64,000 bases of DNA, taken from JAKACA01 sp052143575. Lineage in GTDB: Bacteria; Actinomycetota; Acidimicrobiia; Acidimicrobiales; Bog-793. Numbering within the stretch: the first letter of the stretch is position 1; each line of letters begins with the position of its first letter. A program made the translations under genes and the position numbers. The notes below the pieces were generated by a model. It was not told the origin of the DNA, did no database searches, and saw only the letters and a program-made list of their open reading frames with translations. The stretch is taken from contig JBKQSP010000069.1 of the NCBI GenBank assembly GCA_052143575.1, positions 1 to 64,000 on the forward strand, written 5' to 3'. This document shows, in pieces, positions 16,289 through 25,047 of this stretch.

Positions 16289-17248
16289 GTGCTCCCCAAC
16301 CTCGTTGCAGGCGCCGCCCGCGCCCGTCTCTCGGGAACGGGCGCCCCGCCGACGCCCGCCGTGTGGTGGTCGCGGACGCGTGCCGGCGTCACGCTCTCGA
16401 CACTGCCGGTGATGCTGCTGTTGCCGCTCATGGTCCTGGCAGGCTCGCGGGGCGTCTTCTCCAACGGTGCCGGGCACATCGGCGTCGCCGCCAGGGTGGC
16501 ACAGCACGCCGGTCAGGCGATCTTCCTCGCCTCGCTCCTCACCCTCCTCGTTCTCACGTGGGGATGGAGAATCCTCGTCAGCGAGGCCGACCATGTGCCG
16601 AGAGGGACAGCACGCCTTCGCTACGAGGCCGCCATGGCCTCCCCCGTGGCGGCGCTCGGGACAGCGCTCGGCCTGTCCGCAATCGCCAGCCGGGTGCGGG
16701 CCGGCGGTGTCCTCCTCAGTTCCAGTTGGGCTTGGTCACCGACCACACACCGGTACTACGGCGTCTCGGCAGTGTGGACAAGAGGACACCCTTTGCTCGT
16801 CGCCTCTCTGCACGATGCCGCCTGGGTCTTCGCCATCGGCGGCTGGGTCGTCGCCGCCGCCCTCGTCGGGCGGGCGGCTCGGCGGGCGCCAAGCACGTAC
16901 CGCCTCGTGCGCTCGGGCGTCCGGGTGGCTCGGGCGACGGCCGTCTGCGCCGGCGCGCTCGCCGTCACGTTCACCGTCTACGAACTGGCGATCATCCTGC
17001 AGCGCTGGCACCTCGTGCACGCCGCCAACGCCGCCTGCAGCCCCATCCCGCCTCCTCCGGTGCTGCGGACAGCCCTCGGCTGCAACGCCTTGAGCGCCCC
17101 CGCCGGCCACGTCGTCCTCACGAGTCCGCTTTCGGCAAGCGCGGGTCTCTGGATCGCACTCGTGGCGCTCTGCGCCGTCTTCTCGGTGCTGGGAACCCGC
17201 CTCGCCGGCCGCTCGATGCGCGCGGCCGAGGCGCTCGAAGCGACCTGA
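16289..17248 (+). CDS. Polytopic membrane protein, main part of the interrupted PadR-linked gene
   Basis: The frame restarts at GTG 16289 immediately after the TGA. 319 residues with about six membrane segments (near 35-55, 78-100, 118-135, 170-190, 212-235, 275-295) and loops rich in Arg. No enzymatic motif is visible. The first residues LPNLVAGAARARL normally lie inside, not at the start of, this family. The fragment may still insert if translation reinitiates at the GTG, helped by the adjacent stop. Function unknown; co-encoded with the PadR regulator. Confidence 0.6.
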   Translation: MLPNLVAGAARARLSGTGAPPTPAVWWSRTRAGVTLSTLPVMLLLPLMVLAGSRGVFSNGAGHIGVAARVAQHAGQAIFLASLLTLLVLTWGWRILVSEADHVPRGTARLRYEAAMASPVAALGTALGLSAIASRVRAGGVLLSSSWAWSPTTHRYYGVSAVWTRGHPLLVASLHDAAWVFAIGGWVVAAALVGRAARRAPSTYRLVRSGVRVARATAVCAGALAVTFTVYELAIILQRWHLVHAANAACSPIPPPPVLRTALGCNALSAPAGHVVLTSPLSASAGLWIALVALCAVFSVLGTRLAGRSMRAAEALEAT

Positions 17249-17285
17249 GGCAGGTGCCGGCAACCTCGGCTGTGGGTTTCTTGCG

Positions 17286-17306
17286 GCCGTTTTCGACCGA
17301 AACGGC
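17286..17306 (+). terminator. Weak hairpin after the membrane protein gene
   Basis: GCCGTTT and AAACGGC form a 7-bp stem with a 7-base loop 38 bases after the stop codon. No T-run follows, so termination strength is doubtful. Confidence 0.3.
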
Positions 17307-17335
17307 ACGCCACGGTTGAGCGCCGTGCATCTCGG

Positions 17336-17341
17336 TACAGT
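17336..17341 (+). promoter_or_regulatory. -10 hexamer TACAGT placed for a leaderless start
   Basis: TACAGT ends six bases before the ATG of the SDR gene (17348), so transcription would begin at or next to the start codon. No Shine-Dalgarno is present and no convincing -35 is seen. Confidence 0.5.
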
Positions 17342-17347
17342 CAGGCG

Positions 17348-18118
17348 ATGAGCGATCTCTTCTCGATAGCGGGCAAGACGGCATTGGTCACCGGCGGCAG
17401 CCGCGGCATCGGTCTCATGATCGCCCGCGGTTACGTCGAGGCTGGGGCGCGGGTGTACGTCTCGTCGCGCAAGGCGGACGCGTGCGCGGCCGTGGCGACC
17501 GAGCTGTCCAAGATCGGCGAATGCGTCGCCCTCCCCGCCGACTTGAGCACGGCGGCCGAGTGCAACCGCCTCGCCAAGGAGGTGACGGAGCGAGCAGGCA
17601 AGCTCGAGATCCTCGTGAACAACGCCGGGGCGACGTGGGGCGCACCCCTGGCGGAGTTTCCCGACTCGGCGTGGGACCGCGTGCTCGATCTCAACGTTCG
17701 CGGCGTCTTCACCCTGACGCGTGACCTCGTGCCGGCACTGACGGCTGCTGCCCGGCCCGGAGACCCCGCCCGCGTCATCAACATCGGTTCCATTGACGGC
17801 CTGCACGTGCCTGGCATCGAGTCGTACTCGTACTCCGCCAGCAAGGCAGCCGTCCATCACCTCACGAGGGTTCTCGCCAAGCGCCTGGCTCCGAACGGCA
17901 TCACCGTCAACGCCATCGCCCCCGGCCCCTTCGAGTCCAAGATGATGGCCGCCACGCTCGAGGCCTTCGGTGACGCCATCCGGGCGGCTTGCCCCCTCGG
18001 CCGCATCGGCGAGCCGGAGGACATGGCCGGTGCCGCCATCTACCTGGCGTCTCGTGCGGGCGCATACGTGACGGGGGCCGTCCTGCCGGTCGACGGCGGC
18101 ATTGCCACGACAATCTGA
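17348..18118 (+). CDS. Short-chain dehydrogenase/reductase
   Basis: 256-residue classical SDR oxidoreductase. The NAD(P)-binding motif TGGSRGIG is at about 16-23, NNAG at about 88-91, and the catalytic Ser-Tyr-Lys is visible as the Ser of NIGSIDG and YSASK. PGPFESKMM and the C-terminal YVTGAVLPVDGG complete the pattern. The layout resembles RhlG/FabG-like reductases acting on acyl or steroid-like carbonyls; the substrate is not deducible. Arg in SSRK after beta-2 favours NADPH. Monocistronic by context. Confidence 0.9.
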   Translation: MSDLFSIAGKTALVTGGSRGIGLMIARGYVEAGARVYVSSRKADACAAVATELSKIGECVALPADLSTAAECNRLAKEVTERAGKLEILVNNAGATWGAPLAEFPDSAWDRVLDLNVRGVFTLTRDLVPALTAAARPGDPARVINIGSIDGLHVPGIESYSYSASKAAVHHLTRVLAKRLAPNGITVNAIAPGPFESKMMAATLEAFGDAIRAACPLGRIGEPEDMAGAAIYLASRAGAYVTGAVLPVDGGIATTI

Positions 18119-18247
18119 CCCCCGGACGACGTACCGTTTCTGCCGGCGCGAGCGGCCCCACAACCACTGACCGCCGATCACGACGCGCTAAGGTCCGACG
18201 CCATCAGTGACGACAGGCGCTCTCTGCCCTCCGAGCGCACACCACCC

Positions 18248-20029
18248 ATGAGCCGGTCCGTTCCCGAGGACGAACCCGCCGAAGAGCCCAGCCAGGGAGT
18301 CCGGGCGGAGCGTCGGCAGCTCGCAGAAACCCCTTCGCCGGTCTCGCCGGCGCCCCTGCGCGCCCTCGCAGCCGGCTCGGGCAGGACGCTGCCCGAGGGC
18401 GCCTGCCTTGCGCTTCACCTCGCCAGCCTGGCGGCTGCACTCGTGCTGTTCATCGCCGTCACCCGGCACATGTGGTTTCATGCCGACGACTTCGATTTCC
18501 TCGTGAGACGGGGCCTCCATGGCGCCGAGCTCTCCATCTGGACACCGCACAACGAGCACTGGAGCACGATCCCGATCCTGCTGTGGCGGGCGCTCTTCAG
18601 CATCTACGGCATGCGCACGGCCGTGCCGTACCTCGTGACGCTCTTCGTCTTGCACCTTGCGCTCGCCTTCGTGCTGTGGAAAGGCATGTGCCAGATGGGT
18701 GCCGACCCCGTCATCGCCACCCTCATCGCCGCCGACTTCGCCCTCTTCGGAGCGGGTGGCTCCGCCACCCTGCTCTGGGAGTTCCAGATCGGCTTTGTCG
18801 GGTCGCTCCTCCTCGGCTGGGTGTTCGTGCTGCTCGTCAACCACGAGGGACCGCTCGACCGCCGCGACGTCTTCGCCGCTGTCGCCAGCATCGGCGCTCT
18901 CATGTTCTCGGGGGTTGCCGTCACGATGGTCGTCGTCGGCGGCCTCGTCGTCCTCGTGCGTCGCGGTTGGATCGCCGCCGTGGTGGCGGTGGCACCGGCC
19001 GCCCTCGTCTATGGCGTCTGGTTCGCCCTCGCCGGCCGGATCGGCCTGCAAAGCACCGGGCTGTCCTGGCAGCATCTCGTCCGCTCGATCCCCGGGTTCA
19101 CCGCGACGGGGCTCGTCCATTCCTTCGACGTCATGACGGGCTCCCGCCTCATCTCGGTCGTGCTGGCGCTCGCTCTCGTCGGGTGGATCGCCGGGCGACC
19201 CTGGCGCAAGCGGCCGAACGTGGCTCCTGCCCTCATGGGCCTCGCCGGCGCCGTGATCTTCTTCCTCGACACGGCCGTCGTCCGGGCCAACCTGGGCGAG
19301 CACGAGGCGACGACGCAGCGCTACATCTACGTCGCCGTGGCACTCATGCTGCCGGCGATCGGCGTCGCCGTCTCGACCCTCCTTCCGCGCCACCGGATCT
19401 GGCGCCTCGCAGCCCTCGCCGTGCTGGTGGTGGTGAGCATCGCCAACTTCGGGGTCTACATGAGCGTGCGCAACGGTTTCTCGGCGGTCGGTCTGCAAAC
19501 CGAACGGCAGGTCATCGCGGCCGCCCACATCGCCTCCACCGGCCCCACCATCCCGGGATCCCATCCGATCGGCAATCTCAATGCGGCCGTCTTCACCCTG
19601 TCTGCGTTGGAACGCTTCGCTCACGCCGGCGAGCTTCCGAGCGGTCTGCGCCCGCGGCCGTTCGACGTTGCCAACGCCGCCACCGAGCTCCAGCTCGGCT
19701 TGACCACAACGCCCGTGTTCTCCACGAGTGGCGCCGTGATGTCTCCCGCGTCGGCCTCCATGAAGGTCTCGGGCACGGCGACAGGCTGCCAGATGGCAAC
19801 GGCGGACGGTGCGCCAGGAGCGTTGTCGATCCTCGTCTCCTCCCCCACCTCGCTGCGACTCGTCATCGATGCCGCCGGCTCGATGACGGCGAAACTCGTC
19901 CTGGCGGGGGCGCGGGCGACTCCGCGGACGTTCAAACTCGAACCGGGCACCATGTGGTGGGACATGGGGGTGTCACCCTCGCGTGTCCGTTTGCTCGTGC
20001 CGGCCGGCGCCACCCTCGCCTCCTGCTGA
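18248..20029 (+). CDS. Polytopic membrane protein, GT-C-like
   Basis: 593 residues. A polar 50-residue N-terminus is followed by about eleven hydrophobic segments up to residue 410 and a C-terminal external region of about 180 residues. The first external loop contains WFHADDFDFLVRRG and HNEHWS; an acidic pair in the first loop is typical of GT-C glycosyltransferases that use polyprenyl-phosphate sugars, so that role is plausible. No close family is recognised. It lies upstream of, and convergent with, a sugar-nucleotide operon, which supports a cell-surface glycan role. Confidence 0.6.
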   Translation: MSRSVPEDEPAEEPSQGVRAERRQLAETPSPVSPAPLRALAAGSGRTLPEGACLALHLASLAAALVLFIAVTRHMWFHADDFDFLVRRGLHGAELSIWTPHNEHWSTIPILLWRALFSIYGMRTAVPYLVTLFVLHLALAFVLWKGMCQMGADPVIATLIAADFALFGAGGSATLLWEFQIGFVGSLLLGWVFVLLVNHEGPLDRRDVFAAVASIGALMFSGVAVTMVVVGGLVVLVRRGWIAAVVAVAPAALVYGVWFALAGRIGLQSTGLSWQHLVRSIPGFTATGLVHSFDVMTGSRLISVVLALALVGWIAGRPWRKRPNVAPALMGLAGAVIFFLDTAVVRANLGEHEATTQRYIYVAVALMLPAIGVAVSTLLPRHRIWRLAALAVLVVVSIANFGVYMSVRNGFSAVGLQTERQVIAAAHIASTGPTIPGSHPIGNLNAAVFTLSALERFAHAGELPSGLRPRPFDVANAATELQLGLTTTPVFSTSGAVMSPASASMKVSGTATGCQMATADGAPGALSILVSSPTSLRLVIDAAGSMTAKLVLAGARATPRTFKLEPGTMWWDMGVSPSRVRLLVPAGATLASC

Positions 20030-20079
20030 GGCTTCGAGCCGGCGAGGGGCCGACCGTGGACCGGCGCTCGCCCGAAGGC

Positions 20080-21105
20080 TCAGATCCTGCCCTCGTCGAT
20101 GGCGCACGATACCCAGGGGATGACCTCGTCGAGCATGTCGTCGAGGCTCGTCGTCGCCGTGAAGCCGAGGATCCGCTCTGCCTTCTCGGTGGCGGGCACG
20201 CGGCGCGCGACGTCGTGCTCGTAGGGGGGGTCGGACACATAGCGCAAGGGTTCCGAAGCTCCCCGGATCTTGTGCCAGATCGTCTCGGCGAGCTCGAGGA
20301 CCGTGGTCGACACGGGCGTCGAGAGGTTGAAATCCTCGTTCAGGGCCTCCGGATGCTCCATGGCGTCGACGATGCCGCGTGCGAGATCGCCCCCGTAGGT
20401 GTAGTGGCGCACCTGGGACCCGTCCCCGAGGATGTGGAGGGGATCCTGACCCTTGAGGACCTTCTGCACGAGGTCGGGCACGACATGGCTCATGGCGAGC
20501 TTCACGTTGCCCGAGAGGATCTCGACGTCACCGAGGGCGCGCTGCTCGCCGATGCCGACGCAGTTGAAGGGACGCACGATCGTGTACGGGAGCCCGTACT
20601 GGTCGTAGGCGGCACGAGCGAAGTACTCGACGGCGAGCTTCTGAAACCCGTAGGAGGAGCGAGGCGGCGGGACGACCCGTTCCTGGCCCTCGTAGGACGG
20701 CCATGCGTCCGTCGACTCGAACACCATGGAGGAGGACACGTAGGTGACCTTCTCGAGACGACCTTCCCGTCGCGCCACCAGGGCGGCGTCGCAGGAGGAC
20801 GCCATGATCCGCTCGTTCATCGCCAGCAGGTCGTAGGCATAGGCGTGGAAGTGAGAGATGCCGCCGATCATGGCGGCGCCGGCGATGAAGTGGTCACAGT
20901 CCAGCAGCAGCTTTGTCATGAGATCGACCTCGCGAGCGTCCCCCTCGACGAACTCATAGCGGTCGTGCTCGTCGTAGCTCTTGGCTGCCCGTCCGTACTT
21001 CTGAAGGTTGTCGATGCCGACCACCTCGTGACCACGCAGGAGCAGCTCCTCGACGAGGTAGCCGCCGATGAAGCCGGCCGAACCACTGACCAGGACCTTG
21101 CTCAT
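20080..21105 (-). CDS. NAD-dependent sugar-nucleotide epimerase/dehydratase
   Basis: 341-residue extended SDR. The N-terminal GSAGFIGGYLVEELL binds NAD, VSSSMVFES holds the catalytic Ser/Thr region, and YGFQKLAVEYFARA holds the Tyr-x3-Lys pair. RPFNCVGIGEQ and VRHYTYGGDLARGI match UDP-sugar epimerases and GDP-sugar enzymes. The exact sugar cannot be told. Its ATG overlaps the GT2 stop by four bases, so it is the last gene of a three-gene operon that oxidises, epimerises and transfers a nucleotide sugar or its product. Confidence 0.88.
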   Translation of the reverse strand: MSKVLVSGSAGFIGGYLVEELLLRGHEVVGIDNLQKYGRAAKSYDEHDRYEFVEGDAREVDLMTKLLLDCDHFIAGAAMIGGISHFHAYAYDLLAMNERIMASSCDAALVARREGRLEKVTYVSSSMVFESTDAWPSYEGQERVVPPPRSSYGFQKLAVEYFARAAYDQYGLPYTIVRPFNCVGIGEQRALGDVEILSGNVKLAMSHVVPDLVQKVLKGQDPLHILGDGSQVRHYTYGGDLARGIVDAMEHPEALNEDFNLSTPVSTTVLELAETIWHKIRGASEPLRYVSDPPYEHDVARRVPATEKAERILGFTATTSLDDMLDEVIPWVSCAIDEGRI

Positions 21106-21923
21106 GGGTACTCGCTCTCAACTGGGGGTTTGTGGGAGGCAGCGGGCTCGCCGAGGCCGGACTCGCCGGGCGCCGGCTCGTCGACTGCGGTGCTGGGGGG
21201 AGGCGGCGTCAGGGCGGCGAGATCGAGCTGCGGCCCGAAGGCATAGAGGTACCAGCGGATATAGGCGGGCAACCACTTCCCGAGCTTGAAGTTCGAGGCA
21301 CCGTAGCTGCGCTCGAGCCAGATCGTGGCGATCTCGGCCACCGGTTGACGGTATCGGCGCGCCTTGGCGACGAGCTCGATGCCGACCTCGAAGCCGATCG
21401 TCGACTCGATGCCGACGGCGCGCACGAATGGCGCCGAGTACGCCTTGAAGGAGTTCGTGGCGTCGTTCGTGCCCACGCGGGCGAGCAAACGCAGGGACCG
21501 CCCGGCGGTACGGGAAAGCAGCGCCTTCAGCGGAGGTCCTCCGATCTGCTGGCCGCCGCGCATGTAACGCGACGCCGCCGCCACGGCAACACCGCGCTCC
21601 ACCAGTCGCACGAGCTGGTCGATCTGCGTCGGATCGTCCGACCCGTCCGCCATCGTGACGAGAACGACGTCGGCTACGGAGTGGTCGAAACCGAACCGGA
21701 TGGCGTTGGCAGGCCCCCGCCCATAGGTGTTGAGGGTCGGGATGACTCGGGCATCCCGCTCCGCATAGGCGGCGAGCACGGGTTGCGTCGTGTCGTCGGG
21801 CGAGTCGAAGACGACGAGGACCTCGCAGGGGAGGCTGACGGCCTCGAGAAGACGGTCCAGGAAGCGGACGATCTCCTCACCCTCGTTGTATGCCGTGACG
21901 ACGATGGAGACGCGTGGCGTCAC
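21102..21923 (-). CDS. Family 2 glycosyltransferase
   Basis: 273 residues starting at GTG 21923, which overlaps the dehydrogenase stop by four bases. The fold is a DPM1-like GT2: VSIVVTAYNEGEEI at the start, the acidic motif VVFDSPDD, then VLVTMADGSDDPTQI carrying the DxSD metal-binding region, and NDATNSFKAYSAPFV. The enzyme probably transfers a sugar from a nucleotide donor to a lipid or surface acceptor. A Pro-rich C-terminal 40 residues are non-catalytic. No membrane helices are evident. Confidence 0.88.
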   Translation of the reverse strand: MTPRVSIVVTAYNEGEEIVRFLDRLLEAVSLPCEVLVVFDSPDDTTQPVLAAYAERDARVIPTLNTYGRGPANAIRFGFDHSVADVVLVTMADGSDDPTQIDQLVRLVERGVAVAAASRYMRGGQQIGGPPLKALLSRTAGRSLRLLARVGTNDATNSFKAYSAPFVRAVGIESTIGFEVGIELVAKARRYRQPVAEIATIWLERSYGASNFKLGKWLPAYIRWYLYAFGPQLDLAALTPPPPSTAVDEPAPGESGLGEPAASHKPPVESEYP

Positions 21924-23110
21924 AGTCTCGCTGAGTTGTCGGCGTAGGCCGAGATGTCGATCAGTGGGACGTCGAGCCTGAGGTGGCGGTACGCCTCGTG
22001 GGGAGCCCCGATGACGAGCAGATCGGACGAAGCAAGGATCTCTTCGAGCGACACGAGGTCGGAGTCGGCCTTCACGTACGGGTCGTGGCAGAGGACCCTC
22101 TGAGCCTTGAAGCGCAGGATGCGCTTCAGCTTGTAGGCAAGGCTCGAGCGGATGTCGTCGGACTCGCCCTTGAAGGCCATCCCGAGAATGCCGACCGTCA
22201 TCTTGTGAAGAGGGTAGGAGGCTTCGAGTTTTGACACCACATAGAGCGGAAGTCCCTCGTTCAGCATCATGGCCGCGTGTCCGAGCAGGAAGTTGTTGTT
22301 GTTGAAGGCGGCCAGCTGCATCGTGTCCTTGAGCAAGCAAGGCCCTGCGGCAAAGCCGGCGCTCGGGACGTCGGCGGCACGCGGGTACTCGTGGGTCACG
22401 GCCGACCGGATGCGCTCGTAATCGAGGCCGAAGTCGTTGGCGATCATGAAGAGCTGGTTCGCCGTCGCGAACTTGATGTACCGCCAGGCGTTCGTGAAGA
22501 GCTTGGCGAGCTCGGCCTCTTCCGGCTCGACACGCACGATGGTCGGCGTCAGGTGGGAGAAGAGCTGCTCGGCGCGGGCGAGCACCTCGGGCGATCGGCC
22601 GGAGACGATCTGGGGAAGGGAGACGAGCTCGGCCATCGCCTTTCCCTCGGCGATGCGCTCGGGGCAGAAGGTCACCTCGATCCGCTTTCCGAGCGCGGCG
22701 ACCACCTTCTCGACGAGTGCCGTCGAGCCCGGGTACACCGTCGAGCGGAGAACGAGCAGCTGGCCGTCGACGAGGTGGGGACCGAGCGCCGAGACGGCCC
22801 GCGAGACAGCCCCTGGATCCGGGTTGAGATGCTCGTCGACCGGCGTACCGATCACGATCACGACGTGCTCGGCGGACGACACGACGGCGGGGTCGCCACT
22901 CGCCATGAGGGTCTTGCCGATCACCCGGTTGAGCACCTCGACGGTTCCCGGCTCCTCGAAAACCATCCGTCCGCTGTTCACAGCATCGACGGCCGTGCTG
23001 TCGATGTCGTACAGAACCACGTCCAGGCCACGGTCGGCGAAGGCGAGGCCGAGAGGGAGGCCGACGTGGCCGCACCCCCCGACGACGACGACGGATCGCT
23101 CGAAACTCAT
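21920..23110 (-). CDS. UDP-sugar 6-dehydrogenase (UDP-glucose/UDP-ManNAc dehydrogenase family)
   Basis: 396 residues. It oxidises C6 of a UDP-hexose to a uronic acid with two NAD+. The N-terminal Rossmann motif VVVVGGCGHVGLPLG, the segment IVIGTPVDEHLNPD, CPERIAEGKA, the Lys/Asn segment AELAKLFTNAWRYIKFA, and the catalytic Cys in AGPCLLKDT are all present. The CPERIAEG form and length favour the UDP-N-acetylmannosamine or UDP-GlcNAc dehydrogenase branch over UDP-glucose. First gene of the operon; promoter GTGACA-17-TACAGT lies directly upstream. Confidence 0.9.
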   Translation of the reverse strand: MSFERSVVVVGGCGHVGLPLGLAFADRGLDVVLYDIDSTAVDAVNSGRMVFEEPGTVEVLNRVIGKTLMASGDPAVVSSAEHVVIVIGTPVDEHLNPDPGAVSRAVSALGPHLVDGQLLVLRSTVYPGSTALVEKVVAALGKRIEVTFCPERIAEGKAMAELVSLPQIVSGRSPEVLARAEQLFSHLTPTIVRVEPEEAELAKLFTNAWRYIKFATANQLFMIANDFGLDYERIRSAVTHEYPRAADVPSAGFAAGPCLLKDTMQLAAFNNNNFLLGHAAMMLNEGLPLYVVSKLEASYPLHKMTVGILGMAFKGESDDIRSSLAYKLKRILRFKAQRVLCHDPYVKADSDLVSLEEILASSDLLVIGAPHEAYRHLRLDVPLIDISAYADNSARL

Positions 23111-23116
23111 TGCGGC

Positions 23117-23145
23117 ACTGTAAGCGGTGGCCCTGGCGATGTCAC
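23117..23145 (-). promoter_or_regulatory. Promoter of the sugar-nucleotide operon, leaderless geometry
   Basis: Reading the minus strand, GTGACA (23145-23140) and TACAGT (23122-23117) are 17 bases apart, and TACAGT ends six bases before the ATG at 23110. The transcript would start at the start codon, consistent with the absence of a Shine-Dalgarno. Confidence 0.65.
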
Positions 23146-23283
23146 ATTTCAGCTCCTCTCGCGTGACGTCACACGAGCGCCGCCCCCGGGGCCTTTGCGG
23201 TTCACACGTGGGGCCTTGACATCTCGGGCGCCATCGCTGGACACGTGCTCGCCTCCGGCGCCGCCGTACAGCAGGATTGAGTC

Positions 23284-24366
23284 ATGACACCTTCGAGCGA
23301 CGACGAGAATGCCCTCCGCTCCGCCTGTACCCGCTTTCTCGTCGGGCACGGCAACCGCCCGACATCCGAGCTGCTCGCCGACATCGACCCGGCGACCGAG
23401 ATGGACCGCTACGGGGAGGGCGGTGTCGTCGCCGAGCTGGAATCCGAGGTGTCCGATGTTCTCGGCAAGCCGGCGGCCGTGTTCCTGCCGACCGGCGTCA
23501 TGGCTCAGCAGGCGACGCTACGCGTGCACGCCGACCGCCGGGCCCGCCGGACGATCGTCGGCCATCCCGCCTGTCACCTCGACTGGCGCGAGGGGCGGGG
23601 GTACGAGCGGTTGCACGGTCTGACGTTTCGCCAGGCCGGGGAGCTGCGCCTCCCCCTCACGCTCGAGGCGCTCGAGTCCGTGGCCGAGCCGCCGGCCGCC
23701 TTGCTCATCGAGCTCCCGCAGCGCGACCTCGGCGGTTTCATCCCGAGCTGGGAGGACCTGCTGGCTCAGGTCGATTGGGGACGCCAACGCGGTGGCGCCG
23801 TCCACCTCGACGGCGCCCGTCTCTGGGAGGCAGCCGCCGGCTACGAACGCTCGCCCGCCGAGGTGGCCGCACTATTCGACACGGTCTACGTCTCGTTCTA
23901 CAAGGGCCTTGGGGCCGTCGGCGGATGCTGCGTGGCCGGTCCGGCCGACGTCGTCGCCGAGGTGCGAGAGTGGCGGGGGCGCCACGGTGGGACGGTCTTC
24001 GGACTCTGGCCGTACGCGGCGTCGTGCCTGACGTCGCTTCGGCGGCGCCTTCCCCGCATGGCCGAGTATCACCGTCACGCCGGCGCCATCGCCGACGCCC
24101 TCCGCGACCTACCCGGTGCCGAGATCGTCCCGGATCCGCCGCCCACCTCGCACCTGCATCTCCACCTCCACCGGCGGGAGGAAGAGCTGCGAGCGGCTGC
24201 CCTGCAACTCGCCCGGGACGAGAAAATCTGGACGTTCGCGCACTGGTTCGACTGCGACACGCCGAGCGTCCAGCGGATCGAGTGCCCCGTCGGCGACGCC
24301 ACACTGGGCTTCTCGCCGGAGGAGGTCCGCCGAATCGTCAGTTACCTCCTCTCGCACGAGGGCTGA
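23284..24366 (+). CDS. Threonine-aldolase/beta-eliminating-lyase family PLP enzyme
   Basis: 360 residues, ATG with AGGA eight bases upstream. The fold type I PLP motifs are visible: YGEGGVVAELESEVSDVLG near the start, FLPTGVMAQQATLRVHAD, HLDGARLWEA with the PLP-ring Asp, and VSFYKGLGAVGGC with the Schiff-base Lys (about residue 207). This is the layout of low-specificity L-threonine aldolases, which split threonine into glycine and acetaldehyde, though more divergent members have other beta-hydroxyamino-acid substrates. It is divergent from the sugar operon. Confidence 0.85.
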   Translation: MTPSSDDENALRSACTRFLVGHGNRPTSELLADIDPATEMDRYGEGGVVAELESEVSDVLGKPAAVFLPTGVMAQQATLRVHADRRARRTIVGHPACHLDWREGRGYERLHGLTFRQAGELRLPLTLEALESVAEPPAALLIELPQRDLGGFIPSWEDLLAQVDWGRQRGGAVHLDGARLWEAAAGYERSPAEVAALFDTVYVSFYKGLGAVGGCCVAGPADVVAEVREWRGRHGGTVFGLWPYAASCLTSLRRRLPRMAEYHRHAGAIADALRDLPGAEIVPDPPPTSHLHLHLHRREEELRAAALQLARDEKIWTFAHWFDCDTPSVQRIECPVGDATLGFSPEEVRRIVSYLLSHEG

Positions 24367-24393
24367 GGCAACGGAGAGCCTCCCGATAGGCGA

Positions 24394-24810
24394 TCAGAGC
24401 GCTCGCATGCGGTTGTTGCGGGCGCTGTGCTCGACCTCGGCGAGGCCGAGGGTCTCCAGCACGGGCGGCACGTAGCTCCCGAAGCGACCGCGCAGACCTT
24501 TCTTGAGGCCGTACCAACCCTGCACGGGGTTGTCGGCCGAGCGCCCCCAGGCCTCAACGGTGCCGTCGGCGGCGGCCTTCTGCTCGTCGGCGTTGCCGAG
24601 CGCCATCCAGTCGCCGTGCTGGCGCAACATGGCGTGCAGATCGGTGATGCAGCGAAGCTGGTACCGCAACTGGGTGGAACCCACCTGCACGACGAGTGCC
24701 GGCGGGTTGGACTGCTCGTCCCGCCAGGCCGCGAACTCGGACGTGCCCGGCGGCGTCGTGAGAATCCACGGATCGTCGGGTGTGCCCGATCCTGCCCGTG
24801 CGAGGGTCAT
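24394..24810 (-). CDS. Conserved hypothetical protein
   Basis: 138 residues from ATG 24810, chosen because GAGGAGG lies about nine bases upstream; the frame is open further to 24918. Soluble, with no signal. Distinct segments are DDPWILTTPPGTSEFAAWRD at the N-terminus and SADNPVQGWYGLKKGLRGRFGSYVPPVLETLGLAEVEHS at the end. The pattern recurs in a small family of uncharacterised actinobacterial proteins, but I cannot assign a function. It is convergent with the aldolase-like gene and divergent from the secreted protein gene. Confidence 0.7.
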   Translation of the reverse strand: MTLARAGSGTPDDPWILTTPPGTSEFAAWRDEQSNPPALVVQVGSTQLRYQLRCITDLHAMLRQHGDWMALGNADEQKAAADGTVEAWGRSADNPVQGWYGLKKGLRGRFGSYVPPVLETLGLAEVEHSARNNRMRAL

Positions 24811-24905
24811 GTGCTCGCCTCCTCTCTCATCAGCCCAGATCATGACAGTCGGCGTCGAATCAGGCATCGCCACCCTGCACGTCTGAGCCTGCGAGCCGAT
24901 CCCCC

Positions 24906-24934
24906 TTGACGCTTCCAAGCGCCCGATCTACGGT
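24906..24934 (+). promoter_or_regulatory. Promoter candidate for the secreted protein gene
   Basis: TTGACG (24906-24911) and TACGGT (24929-24934) are separated by 17 bases. Transcription would start near 24941, giving a leader of about 107 bases that begins with the dyad GTGCC-TGTT-GGCAC (24942-24955) and ends in the AAGGGGG ribosome site. Confidence 0.5.
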
Positions 24935-25047
24935 CATCCCAGTGCCTGTTGGCACTCGACGGAAGCAGTAACGACTCGGGAGCAACGGCGCTCGGAGCGG
25001 GGCACTTTTGGCGTCGTCGGCTTCCCCAAACAGCAAGGGGGAACGCG

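Noticed and set aside
16736..18181. Long minus-strand open frame (481 codons) across the membrane protein and SDR genes
   Set aside because: It is opposite two frames with clear membrane or SDR motifs, its own composition is Arg/Gly/Asp-rich shadow coding, and no domain pattern or ribosome site is seen.
18188..19624. Minus-strand open frame of 478 codons opposite the polytopic membrane protein
   Set aside because: Highly charged low-complexity translation (His/Glu/Asp/Arg runs) typical of the antisense of a hydrophobic high-GC gene.
20030..20079. Terminator between the membrane protein and epimerase genes
   Set aside because: The possible stem (TGAGGCTTCG with CGAAGGCTCA) has a mismatch and a very long loop, so I did not list it.
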